Assembly (NCBI GenBank): GCA_025358205.1
Contig: JANYKG010000126.1
Coordinates: forward strand, 1 to 48,083
Source: Armatimonadota bacterium
GTDB lineage: Bacteria > Armatimonadota > UBA5829 > DTJY01
Length of the DNA stretch: 48,083 nucleotides
Direction of reading: 5' to 3'
The notes beneath the pieces were generated by a model. That model did no database searches, had not been told where the DNA came from, and saw only the letters and a list, made by a program, of their open reading frames with translations. This document shows positions 17,485 through 24,062 of the stretch, one piece after another. Numbering within the stretch: position 1 is the first letter of the stretch; each line of letters opens with the position of its first letter. The translations under genes were made by a program, and so were the position numbers.

Positions 17485-17572
17485 ATGAGTGATACGTGAC
17501 CTGCTGCATAAGGCTTGGCAGACTGGTTCACGCTTCACTTGTCACTCATCACGGATGAAAGGAGTTCAGAAA
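17485..17572. repeat. Repeat-bearing gap with TGAGTGA/TCACTCA inverted repeat
   Basis: The 88-bp gap before the capsid gene holds ATGAGTGATACGTGAC and, inverted near its end, GTCACTCATCAC, a hairpin-forming pair. It ends in the capsid gene's AAAGGAG. This is one of several repeat-like gaps inside the phage cassette. Confidence 0.45.
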
Positions 17573-18478
17573 ATGGCAATTGTTAAGTCCGATATCCCTC
17601 GGCTGTTGGAAGCCGGGTTGCGAACGGTATTCTTCGAGGCCTACGAGGCCGCGCCCAGCGACTGGCAGCGCATAGCCACGGTAGTCCCCTCGGAGCATGA
17701 CACCGAGAAGTACGCGTGGCTCGGCTCCACCCCGCGAGTCCGCGAGTTCAAGGACGAGAGAGTCCCTGCCGGGCTGTTGGAGCACGACTTCTCGATTCGG
17801 AACAAGACCTGGGAGGCGTCCATCGGCGTGGACCGAAGCGCACTGGAAGACGACGAGTACGGCCAAATAAAGCTTCGTGTGCAGGAACTGGCGCAGGAGG
17901 TCAAGCGGCATCAGGACGAGTTGGTCTTCAGCCTGCTGAAGGATGGCTTCACGTCGCTGTGCCACGATGGTCAGTACTTCTTCGATACGGACCATGCCGA
18001 GGGCGACTCCGGCACTCAGGGCAACAAGGGCACGGCTGCTCTATCTGCAACAGCGCTTCAGACGGCCTTTACCTCCATGATGAAGATCAAGGACGACAAG
18101 GGTAAACCCATGGCCATCGTGCCGGATACGCTGGTGGTGCCGCCCGATCTGAAGTGGACCGCAACCGAGCTGCTGGAATCCGTCTACGCGCCGGAAGTGG
18201 TGAGCGGAAAGACCGACACCAGGCGCAACGTGCTCTCCGGGGTTGTGGAGCTGATCGTCAACCCGTACCTGACCGATACGAACGATTGGTTCCTGCTCAG
18301 CACTCGCAGGATCGTGAAGCCCATGATCTTCCAGTCGAGGATTCCCGTGGAGTTCGCCGCGCTAGAGGCCAATTCCGAGGGCGGATTCATGCGCGACCAG
18401 TACGTGTACGGCGCGCGGGCACGGTACAACGTGGGCTACGGGCTGTGGCAGCTCGCGTACGGCAGCCAGGTAGCATAG
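17573..18478 (+). CDS. Major capsid protein, Mu gpT family
   Basis: 301 residues. The ATG at 17573 is set by AAAGGAG 8 bp upstream. Conserved stretches of the Mu gpT head subunit (PF10124) are present: FFEAYEAAPSDWQRIATVVPSEHDTEKYAWLG, REFKDERVPAGLLEHDFSIRNKTWEASIGVDRSALEDDEYG, a DGQYFFDTDHAEGDSGTQGN segment, and VELIVNPYLTDTNDWFLLSTRRIVKPMIFQ with QYVYGARARYNVGYGLWQLAYGS at the end. It has a HK97 fold and forms the icosahedral shell. The length is normal and the reading frame intact, which argues against simple decay. Confidence 0.92.
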   Translation: MAIVKSDIPRLLEAGLRTVFFEAYEAAPSDWQRIATVVPSEHDTEKYAWLGSTPRVREFKDERVPAGLLEHDFSIRNKTWEASIGVDRSALEDDEYGQIKLRVQELAQEVKRHQDELVFSLLKDGFTSLCHDGQYFFDTDHAEGDSGTQGNKGTAALSATALQTAFTSMMKIKDDKGKPMAIVPDTLVVPPDLKWTATELLESVYAPEVVSGKTDTRRNVLSGVVELIVNPYLTDTNDWFLLSTRRIVKPMIFQSRIPVEFAALEANSEGGFMRDQYVYGARARYNVGYGLWQLAYGSQVA

Positions 18479-18605
18479 CGGAGGTTTCGGGTGACGGGTT
18501 TCGGGTGTCAGGGCAAAAGTAGCCCGACGAGTCTGACATGACGGAGTGGGCTTAGGCCCCCGGAACCTGGCACCTGGCACCCATAACCGATTCAGGAGGT
18601 ACCCC
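18479..18605. repeat. Dispersed repeat, shared with 38230-38303
   Basis: The gap contains GGGTGACGGGTTTCGGGT followed by a GTCAGG...CTGAC pair and a tail of ggcacctggcaccc type. A related copy fills the gap between the ABC permease and metK genes. A perfect AGGAGG site for the next gene is at its end. Confidence 0.6.
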
Positions 18606-19043
18606 ATGGCAATCACAATCACCCGGGCAGAGGTGAAGCGCAAGTGCATGATATCTTCATCCGACACCACTTGGGACACGGATGCGGACGCGCTCATGGC
18701 CGAACTGCAGCCGAGCATTGAGTACACCATCGCCGATCAGTATCTGAACGACACCGCGAACACAAAGCTGCAGGCCGTTCTGAAGCTGGGCATTCTGGAG
18801 ATGGTCAGCGGTGAGCTGTTGCAGCAGATCTACCGCACGGCAGGCGCGTCGGAGTCAGTCAGCGTCGGCGGAGTCAGCCTGGGCGTGCGTCAGGAACACG
18901 GCGCGAAGCTGATAGACCAAGGCGTGGCGAGGTTGAGACCGTTCCAGAAGTTGACAGACGGACTGACGGACGAGGCTGTCATCGCTACTAACGCGGACAA
19001 TCGGGAGCGCGAGTTCTCATCCGCGAGCATGGAGGGCTGGTGA
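18606..19043 (+). CDS. Head-completion / head-tail connector protein
   Basis: 145 residues, ATG set by AGGAGG. It lies just after the capsid gene, where gp6/DUF1320-like head completion proteins sit. It is helical at the N terminus (DADALMAELQPSIEYTIADQYLND, LGILEMVSGELLQQIYR), followed by GVSLGVRQEHGAKLIDQGVARLRPF, a pattern of DNA-channel adaptor proteins. It would attach under the portal ring and prevent DNA leakage. Its stop overlaps the next start (TGATG). Confidence 0.65.
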   Translation: MAITITRAEVKRKCMISSSDTTWDTDADALMAELQPSIEYTIADQYLNDTANTKLQAVLKLGILEMVSGELLQQIYRTAGASESVSVGGVSLGVRQEHGAKLIDQGVARLRPFQKLTDGLTDEAVIATNADNREREFSSASMEGW

Positions 19044-19348
19044 TGGCAAGCTACAAGAAGCGCGTGACCGAGCAGATAGACCTGCACGGCGAGGATTTCC
19101 TGGTCAACGGAACCGCTGCCGCCAAGGGGTTCTTCATGCTGATGGACCTCACGCGCCTGAACACCTACTTCAACAGCTACGAGCAAGCTGGTCTGACAAA
19201 GCCGGCGCTCTCGCTGCAGGTGGCGGCGGACACATCGCTGGAGATTGACGACACTGTTGACCGCGACGGGCGCACCTACACCGTCGCGCGGCTGACCCAG
19301 TACAGAATCCACGGCGAGATCGTCCTGCAGACCGCTGTGCTGACCTAA
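19043..19348 (+). CDS. Head-tail joining protein-like
   Basis: 101 residues starting at ATG within the upstream TGATG overlap. It is beta-rich: SLQVAADTSLEIDDTVDRDGRTYTVARLTQYRIHGEIVLQTAVL resembles the small beta-barrel head-tail adaptors (stopper proteins) of siphoviruses and Mu-like phages. Coupled translation with the preceding connector supports a shared complex. It is the last gene that would link to a tail, yet no tail gene follows; the next gene encodes a lysis-type protein. The exact family is not identified. Confidence 0.5.
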   Translation: MASYKKRVTEQIDLHGEDFLVNGTAAAKGFFMLMDLTRLNTYFNSYEQAGLTKPALSLQVAADTSLEIDDTVDRDGRTYTVARLTQYRIHGEIVLQTAVLT

Positions 19349-19371
19349 CGGCCACCGGACAAATTCTGAAC

Positions 19372-19428
19372 TGTAGCCGCAGGCTTCATGCCTGCGTGGT
19401 AAGCGCACCCGTAAAGGGTGCGGCTACA
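19372..19428. repeat. 57-bp palindromic element with two inner hairpins
   Basis: Outer arms TGTAGCCGCA (19372-19381) and TGCGGCTACA (19419-19428) are perfect 10-bp inverted repeats. Inside are CGCAGGC-ttcat-GCCTGCG and CGCACCC-gtaaa-GGGTGCG. This is a REP/MITE-like design of the kind scattered through bacterial chromosomes. It sits in the gap between the head-joining and holin-like genes. Confidence 0.75.
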
Positions 19429-19464
19429 GGCTTAATCCGATCCCTGCTGGTGGGAGGCAAGCAG

Positions 19465-19707
19465 ATGACAAACAGAACGGCGACACGTGATGCGGATGTG
19501 GGCGCTCGGCTGGCGGTGATAGAGCAGAAGATCGAGACGGTAATCGAGGAACTGGCGGCGATACGCGAGTACATACCCGGCGCAATGATCCAGCACTCTG
19601 AGAAGATCGCCGTACTGGAGCGAAATGCGCGAACTGCTCAGTGGCTTGGCGCGGCGCTGGCGGTGGCGCTCATCGGCTCGTTTCTGGGCCATGTACTCGG
19701 ACGTTGA
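19465..19707 (+). CDS. Small coiled-coil membrane protein, XhlA/holin-like
   Basis: 80 residues. The start at 19465 is set by GGGAGGC; the upstream in-frame codons lie in a repeat. An N-terminal helix (about 12-55: ARLAVIEQKIETVIEELAAI...HSEKIAVLERNAR) forms a coiled coil and is followed by one C-terminal membrane segment (WLGAALAVALIGSFLGHVL). This is the layout of the XhlA family, which helps holins permeabilise the inner membrane for endolysin release. A lysis role is supported by the holin and endolysin genes 0.4-1 kb downstream. Confidence 0.65.
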   Translation: MTNRTATRDADVGARLAVIEQKIETVIEELAAIREYIPGAMIQHSEKIAVLERNARTAQWLGAALAVALIGSFLGHVLGR

Positions 19708-19725
19708 CAAGAAGGAGGCTGGACA

Positions 19726-20082
19726 ATGCTAACTGCGGCAAACGAAAAGACAAGGATGATCCAGGAGGTGACGGCGACGGCTCAGGGCGAGCTGCTCGGC
19801 GCGGAGCGGGCGGCTCAAGTGGCGTTCGTAGACGCACTGAACCCCATGCCGCTCACCGGGCCGTGCCGCTGCCTGGGGATCATGCTCTTTGGGGGCGAAG
19901 TAGAAAATGCGAATCTGAGGGTGATGGACGGCGGCAGGAGCGTTCCTCTTATGGAGATATTCTCAAGCTCCGGGTGGTGGGATAGCTTCATCATGCCGCG
20001 TGGGGTAGCAAGCTCCGGGAACCTCGTCATCACCATAGGTGGTACCGGGGCATACGGATATGTCTACTACCTGCCGGAATAA
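19726..20082 (+). CDS. Small beta-rich protein A, unknown, paralogue of the protein at 20922-21272
   Basis: 118 residues, starting at ATG after AAGGAGG. No known family recognised. N-terminal MLTAANEKTRMIQEVTATAQGE is followed by a beta-rich body (TGPCRCLGIMLFGGEV, NLRVMDGG, NLVITIGGTGAYGYVYYLPE). Protein B has the same outline: MITA, an IQE-like region, AT..GE, GP...GM, YY near the C terminus. Such small beta sandwiches are often decoration or receptor-binding proteins. It lies between the XhlA-like and holin genes. Function is unknown. Confidence 0.7.
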   Translation: MLTAANEKTRMIQEVTATAQGELLGAERAAQVAFVDALNPMPLTGPCRCLGIMLFGGEVENANLRVMDGGRSVPLMEIFSSSGWWDSFIMPRGVASSGNLVITIGGTGAYGYVYYLPE

Positions 20083-20107
20083 CGGAGACTAAGAAGGAGA
20101 ACCAATC

Positions 20108-20422
20108 ATGCACAAACACGATCTTTGGCAGTTGATACCCTACGTCCTGCCTATTCTGTCATACATCATCGGCACGTCACGGAACAAGCTGCGCGTGCCG
20201 GACCGGATTCGCAAACTGCTGGAGAACAAGCTGGTGGTGGACACGGTCGTCAACGGAGTGCAGGCTGCTCAGTCTATGAAGCAGATGACCGACGAGCAGA
20301 AGCGCGAATACGTCCGCGCATGGGCGAAGTCCGAGCTGTACGGCGTGCTGGGCGAGTGGCTGCCGGACTCCGCAGTGAACTTCCTGATTGAGCACGTAAT
20401 CGTCAAGAGCAAGGGGGCGTAA
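20108..20422 (+). CDS. Holin, LLH-like
   Basis: 104 residues, starting at ATG after AAGGAGA. One N-terminal membrane segment (LIPYVLPILSYIIG) is followed by a charged helical part: VDTVVNGVQAAQSMKQMTDEQKREYVRAWAKSEL...LIEHVIVKS. This matches the LLH-type phage holin layout: one membrane helix, an EK-rich helix and an IE..V..K ending. It would form inner-membrane pores that let the endolysin reach the wall. It abuts the endolysin start exactly (TAA then ATG). Confidence 0.65.
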   Translation: MHKHDLWQLIPYVLPILSYIIGTSRNKLRVPDRIRKLLENKLVVDTVVNGVQAAQSMKQMTDEQKREYVRAWAKSELYGVLGEWLPDSAVNFLIEHVIVKSKGA

Positions 20423-20821
20423 ATGAACGGTTTGGACCCCGATTTCCGGCGCAGGCTGGATGCATTTGAGGAGTCACTCAGGCGGCGCGGAGTTCAGGTG
20501 CGAATGGTCTGCGGCTACCGAAGCGTGGAAGAACAGGAACGACTCTACGCGGTTGGGCGTACCATGGCGGGCAGCGTGGTCACCAAGGCGCGCGGTGGGT
20601 TTTCGTGGCACAACTACGGGTTGGCCGCGGACTATGCCTTCGTGGTGGACGGCAAGCTTTCATGGGAAGGCCCGTGGCGCACGTTCGGCCTGGTAGCCAG
20701 GACATGTGGACTGGAGTGGGGCGGCGACTGGAAGCGGTTCCCGGACCGCCCGCATGTGCAGTGGCGCGGCGGCAGGACGATTGCCCAGATGCAGCGGTTG
20801 GCGAAGAAGCAGGCGGAGTAG
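20423..20821 (+). CDS. Endolysin: L-alanyl-D-glutamate peptidase, M15 family
   Basis: 132 residues, ATG immediately after the holin stop. It is an M15C peptidase (CwlK / T5 endolysin-like): VRMVCGYRSVEEQERLYAVGR, then SWHNYGLAADYAF with zinc ligands H63 and D70, and DRPHVQW with H111. These form the zinc site and cut the L-Ala-D-Glu bond in peptidoglycan peptides. There is no signal peptide, consistent with holin-dependent release. All catalytic residues are intact, so the lysis genes appear functional. Confidence 0.9.
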   Translation: MNGLDPDFRRRLDAFEESLRRRGVQVRMVCGYRSVEEQERLYAVGRTMAGSVVTKARGGFSWHNYGLAADYAFVVDGKLSWEGPWRTFGLVARTCGLEWGGDWKRFPDRPHVQWRGGRTIAQMQRLAKKQAE

Positions 20822-20829
20822 TGGGAACC

Positions 20830-20895
20830 TGGGAGCGCACTTGTCTTCACGTGCATCCCTTCGGAAAGATGCGGGTGAGGATACCCGCGCTCCCA
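20830..20895. repeat. 66-bp REP-like element with 9-bp terminal inverted repeats
   Basis: TGGGAGCGC (20830-20838) and GCGCTCCCA (20887-20895) form perfect ends, and GCGGGT-gaggat-ACCCGC lies inside. A second partial copy is at 21488-21529, sharing cctgggagcgca, gcatccc and tcggaaaga. It fills the gap between the endolysin gene and protein B. Confidence 0.75.
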
Positions 20896-20921
20896 TCATA
20901 CAATCAACCAGGAGGAATAAC

Positions 20922-21272
20922 ATGATCACGGCATCGCATCGTTTGACGAAGAAGACTCAGGAGATACTGGCGACCGGGAACGGCGAGGTGCTCACCTTCC
21001 CGGCGGCTGCAAAAGCGCTGGCTCTGACGGACACTGCCACCATAAACGGGCCGATCTACTTCATAGGCATGCTGGTGGTGTGCGGCACCGAATCAGGACA
21101 AATGAACGTGACGGCGGACGGCAACCTCGTCTTCGCGTGTAAGGTGGTCAGCGCGGGAACGGTGGATTGCAGGCTCCTGCAGTTCCCCGTGTACTGTCCG
21201 ACCGGCGTGACGTGTACGAAGCTGTTCGGCAACGGCGCAACGTTCGTGCTCTACTATGTGGAGGCGGTTTGA
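20922..21272 (+). CDS. Small beta-rich protein B, unknown, paralogue of the protein at 19726-20082
   Basis: 116 residues. The ATG at 20922 is set by AGGAGG. No known family. MITASHRLTKKTQEILATGNGEVL, then a beta body (INGPIYFIGMLVVCGTE, MNVTADGNLVFACKVV, FPVYCPTGVTC) ending FVLYYVEAV. The N-terminal third and the GP...G(I/M) and final YY positions line up with protein A, so the two are probably an old duplication. It is the last gene of the cassette, before a terminator. Candidates include virion decoration or an immunity or release factor; nothing decides between them. Confidence 0.65.
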   Translation: MITASHRLTKKTQEILATGNGEVLTFPAAAKALALTDTATINGPIYFIGMLVVCGTESGQMNVTADGNLVFACKVVSAGTVDCRLLQFPVYCPTGVTCTKLFGNGATFVLYYVEAV

Positions 21273-21447
21273 CCTCCAGAAAAACCGGCATTTCTGTCAT
21301 GTCGAATGGCACGATACTTGCAGAGTATATCAGTGTTGGTGACATCCAACTCCGATCCTCCTGCTAAAACTGATTCGTCTGGAAGGGTAAGAATTATAAT
21401 CTGAGGTCTCTCCACTTTCTCCATAGAGAGAAAGGTCCCTCATGCTC

Positions 21448-21476
21448 AAAGGCTCCGGTCACTCGCCGGGGCCTTT
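21448..21476 (+). terminator. Terminator downstream of the phage cassette
   Basis: AAAGGCTCCGG and CCGGGGCCTTT form an 11-bp stem with one T-G pair and a 7-base loop, and the stem ends in TTT. It lies 175 bp after the stop of protein B and should insulate rpsT. Confidence 0.65.
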
Positions 21477-21487
21477 GGTCTGTCTGG

Positions 21488-21529
21488 CCTGGGAGCGCAT
21501 GTGGCCTCACATGCATCCCCTCGGAAAGA
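21488..21529. repeat. Second partial copy of the cctgggagcgca repeat
   Basis: This copy shares cctgggagcgca, tcac, tgcatccc and tcggaaaga with 20828-20869 but not the distal GCGCTCCCA arm. It directly follows the terminator stem. Confidence 0.65.
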
Positions 21530-21654
21530 GGTTCGTACTCGGTTGTTGTTTGTTCCGGAAAGACCGAGTAAGATCAACGAGTACGATTTACGGAGCCTGT
21601 TCTGCTTCCGGTCAATCCGCAATCCGACATCCGTATTCCGAAATGGCAAAATGC

Positions 21655-21683
21655 TTGCCATTTCTGGATTGGCATGCTATACT
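21655..21683 (+). promoter_or_regulatory. rpsT promoter
   Basis: TTGCCA (21655-21660), a 17-bp spacer, then TATACT (21678-21683). It is a strong vegetative promoter, predicting a start near 21690 and a leader of about 110 nt. Confidence 0.75.
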
Positions 21684-21704
21684 GTACGTCCGAAGGGGTA
21701 ATTA

Positions 21705-21754
21705 GACCCTTGGGGCTGGTTCACGCCCGGCATACGGGCGCCGATTCCGGGGTC
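21705..21754 (+). promoter_or_regulatory. Structured rpsT leader
   Basis: GACCC (21705-21709) pairs with GGGTC (21750-21754), enclosing CGCCCG-gcata-CGGGCG. A stem this close to the TTG start and GGGGGTG site could mediate S20 feedback control, which is known in E. coli. No specific S20-binding structure was recognised. Confidence 0.4.
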
Positions 21755-21798
21755 ATATCTCAGTTTTTCAGTTTCAGACGATATGGGGGTGAAATCTC

Positions 21799-22065
21799 TT
21801 GCCGAATATTAAGTCCGTAATTAAGGATGTTAAGAAGTCCCGTGAGCGTCACGAGCGCAACATCGCCGTGAAGTCCAAGATCAAGACTTTCGTGAAGAAG
21901 GCGAAGGGTGCGATGGCGGCAGGTGACGCAGCAGTGACTCAGCAGGCCGTATCCGCCGCTACCAGCGTGATAGACAAGGCCGCCGAGAAGGGCATCATCC
22001 ACAAGAACGCGGCAGCGCGACGCAAGTCTCGCATGATGCTTTCAGCCAACAAGGCCAAGGTCTAG
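21799..22065 (+). CDS. rpsT: Small ribosomal subunit protein bS20
   Basis: 88 residues from a TTG start after GGGGGTG; E. coli rpsT also uses a poor start codon. The basic helical sequence PNIKSVIKDVKKSRERHERN, KIKTFVKKAKGAM and the C-terminal IDKAAEKGIIHKNAAARRKSRM are diagnostic for bS20, which binds 16S rRNA 5' domain and the 3' minor domain. It is transcribed alone, from its own promoter to a terminator 33 bp after the stop. Confidence 0.98.
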   Translation: MPNIKSVIKDVKKSRERHERNIAVKSKIKTFVKKAKGAMAAGDAAVTQQAVSAATSVIDKAAEKGIIHKNAAARRKSRMMLSANKAKV

Positions 22066-22097
22066 TTTTCCGTCCGCACAATATACTGATAGCAACC

Positions 22098-22126
22098 AGC
22101 CCGGTTTCTCACTGAGGCCGGGCTTT
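22098..22126 (+). terminator. rpsT terminator
   Basis: AGCCCGG, a 13-base loop, CCGGGCT, then a short TT run. It is between the convergent rpsT and rex genes. Confidence 0.65.
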
Positions 22127-22257
22127 GTGCCGTCTGCCTGTTAAGCCTGCTAGCTAGAGAGGTGCCCGAAAGCTTCGCATTCGATATCCAAAGCGAAAGT
22201 TCCGTCCGCCGCAACGGATACGCGTTCGCACTCCATGGAAACGAGCCGCGGACTTCG

Positions 22258-22905
22258 CTACCCAACATTCGGTTCGGGGAGCTTGGAGAGGTAGTACGAC
22301 AGCACGGCCAATTCCTGAATGAAACAGACGTTTCGCACCCCTACCCCGTCCGGTACGCGTATGGTCGTTGGCGCGAAGTTCAGTATCACCCGAATGCCCG
22401 CGTCCACCAGTACGTCCGTGATATTCTGTGCAGCCACTGCCGGCCCCGCAATGATGCCTATGCGCGCACCAAGCTGGGCGTTGGTCTCACTCAGCCGCCC
22501 CACATCCTGCACCTGCAGATCCCACAGCGTCTGGCCGATCTTGCGCGGATTGTTGTCGAAAACCGCGACGATGTGGAAGTTGTGCTGGGGCAGTCCGAAG
22601 AACCCTACCAGCGCCGACCCCAGGTTTCCCGCGCCCACCAGAATAACCGGCTGCTCGTTCTCGACCTTGAGGATGCCCGCTATGCGCCTCTTCAGGTCGT
22701 CCACGTCATACCCGATCCCCGGTCTTCCGAACACCCCGAAATACGAGAGGTCCTTGCGGAACTGCGCGGCGTGAATACCCGTGGCGGTCTCAATTGCGGA
22801 CGAGGAGATAGTCTCCACGTTTCGGCTTTCTATGTCGGTGAGGTATCGGTAGCAGGTAGCCAGCCGCTCCAGTGTGGGCAGCGGGATCTTGGTTTCGCGC
22901 GGCAC
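22258..22905 (-). CDS. rex: Redox-sensing transcriptional repressor Rex
   Basis: 215 residues from a GTG after GGAGG. The N-terminal winged helix (IPLPTLERLATCYRYL, ETISSSAIETATGIHAAQFRKDLSYFG) is followed by a Rossmann domain with the VGAGNLGSAL nucleotide loop (G91-G96) and the C-terminal domain-swap helix (FIQELAVLSYYLSKL). Rex senses the NADH/NAD+ ratio and represses fermentation and respiratory genes when NADH is low. An almost perfect Rex site is just upstream of its own start, so it is probably autoregulated. It lies convergent to rpsT. Confidence 0.97.
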   Translation of the reverse strand: MPRETKIPLPTLERLATCYRYLTDIESRNVETISSSAIETATGIHAAQFRKDLSYFGVFGRPGIGYDVDDLKRRIAGILKVENEQPVILVGAGNLGSALVGFFGLPQHNFHIVAVFDNNPRKIGQTLWDLQVQDVGRLSETNAQLGARIGIIAGPAVAAQNITDVLVDAGIRVILNFAPTTIRVPDGVGVRNVCFIQELAVLSYYLSKLPEPNVG

Positions 22906-22931
22906 TTCTTGGTAGCCTCCGTGTTCAGGGG

Positions 22932-22949
22932 TTGTGCATTATTTCACAG
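22932..22949. promoter_or_regulatory. Rex operator upstream of rex
   Basis: TTGTGCATTATTTCACAG is an 18-bp imperfect palindrome close to the Rex consensus TTGTGAA-N4-TTCACAA. It ends 27 bp before the rex GTG and lies just downstream of the predicted -10 hexamer, so bound Rex would block initiation or early elongation. Confidence 0.8.
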
Positions 22950-22960
22950 CCAGCGCGCAT

Positions 22961-22990
22961 ACTATACCATTTTCCGGCCCAAACATCCAA
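22961..22990 (-). promoter_or_regulatory. rex promoter
   Basis: On the minus strand, TTGGAT (22985-22990), an 18-bp spacer, then TATAGT (22961-22966). The predicted start lies a few bases before the Rex operator. The -35 half overlaps repeat-like aacatccaac sequence. Confidence 0.6.
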
Positions 22991-23092
22991 CATCGAACAA
23001 TCCCCCTTCAAATATTCAACCATCCTTAACACTCGCCTTGCCCTTTTTGGGAGAGGGGGGTTATTTGTGGTATACTGAAGCTGAGGCTAGTC

Positions 23093-24004
23093 ATGGCATC
23101 GAGTCAAGGCACACTCAGCACAATATGGAAAGCCGTTCGGCAGTTGAACCCTCACAGCGCTCTGCGTGACGCGGAGCGGGGGTTCAACCTCGCCGTGGTC
23201 GGCGCGAACCTAGATGAGTCCCAGGCCCTCGCGCGGCATCTACTCGGCGAGACTCCCGACTACGAGTCCGCGTTGAGCGTCAAGGCATACGCACTGCCGT
23301 TGGTCAGCCCGGCGGCGGATGAGGTCACGCGCGCTGATACAGTGATCGCCACGGTGGCCGCCTCAACCCCAGTGCCGCCGTGCCGAGGCGCGCTGGTCTG
23401 GGACCCCGCTGAACCAGCCAAATCCGCGAAGACCGTCTCCTCGCGAATCGCCCCTGATCTCCGGCTCTCATTCGCCAGGTCTCTGCCCGGATTGCGGAAC
23501 GAGATCGCCCGCCAAATCGTCCGCGAAGTATGCAAAGAGAACGCAGTTTTCGTGATTGCCACCGCGCTCGGCGACGTGGTTCCCAGCGTCTTCTCCCCGC
23601 TCTTGGGTATCGCGCAGGCCGCCAGCGACACTGCTTTCCTCACGGCAAACCAGGTCCGCATGGCCTTCTTGCTCGGCGGCGCGTACAGCAGAGAAGTCGG
23701 CTACTCCGCGCAGTGGCGTGAGATCGCTTCGATAGTGGGCGCTTCGTTCGGCTGGCGCGCAATAGCCCGGGAACTGGTTGCCAAGATACCATTCGGCGGC
23801 GGGCTGGTACCCAAAGGCGCCATCTCATACGCGGGCACCGCGGCGGTCGGCGAGGGGCTGATCTTCTACTATACCACCGGCAGGCACATGACCAAGGTTG
23901 AGATGAAGCAGGCGTTTGGTCGGTACTACTCGGAGGCCCTGACCTCGGTCCGCGCGCTGGTCGGCAAGCACAAGGATTCAACTCCACCCCCTCCCTCGGC
24001 TTGA
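23093..24004 (+). CDS. DUF697 (YcjF)-like protein, unknown function
   Basis: 303 residues, starting at ATG after GAGG. The N-terminal half has a Rossmann-like start (FNLAVVGANLDESQALARHLLG) and an IATVAAS stretch, but no Walker A. The C-terminal half resembles the DUF697/YcjF hydrophobic helices found with small GTPases: VPSVFSPLLGIAQAASDTAFLTANQVRMAFLLGGAY, WRAIARELVAKIPFGGGLVPKGAISYAGTAAVGEGLIFYYTTG. It could be a membrane-associated partner of a GTPase lost or encoded elsewhere. A proline-rich tail (STPPPPSA) ends it. The downstream MFS promoter overlaps its stop codon. Confidence 0.6.
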   Translation: MASSQGTLSTIWKAVRQLNPHSALRDAERGFNLAVVGANLDESQALARHLLGETPDYESALSVKAYALPLVSPAADEVTRADTVIATVAASTPVPPCRGALVWDPAEPAKSAKTVSSRIAPDLRLSFARSLPGLRNEIARQIVREVCKENAVFVIATALGDVVPSVFSPLLGIAQAASDTAFLTANQVRMAFLLGGAYSREVGYSAQWREIASIVGASFGWRAIARELVAKIPFGGGLVPKGAISYAGTAAVGEGLIFYYTTGRHMTKVEMKQAFGRYYSEALTSVRALVGKHKDSTPPPPSA

Positions 24005-24029
24005 CACGGATTGACTGCTAGGTTAGTAT
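24001..24029 (+). promoter_or_regulatory. Promoter of the MFS transporter gene
   Basis: TTGACA (24001-24006), a 17-bp spacer, then TAGTAT (24024-24029). It has a consensus -35 and overlaps the stop codon of the preceding gene. The predicted start is near 24036, 27 bp before the MFS start codon. Confidence 0.75.
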
Positions 24030-24062
24030 GAGGCTGATGGAACCCCTTTACCAGGAGGAGAT

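Larger units (their letters stand above)
21273..21654. other. Gene-free gap after the phage cassette
   Basis: No coding region is supported. It contains the cassette terminator (21448-21476), the second partial copy of the repeat family at 20830 (21488-21529), and a ccgcaatccg run near 21615 like the one at the end of the prohead protease gene. It ends at the rpsT promoter. Confidence 0.6.

Noticed and set aside
22162-23169. A 335-codon open frame opposite rex
   Set aside because: It is antisense to the clearly identified rex gene and extends over the Rex operator; it is a by-product of codon bias.
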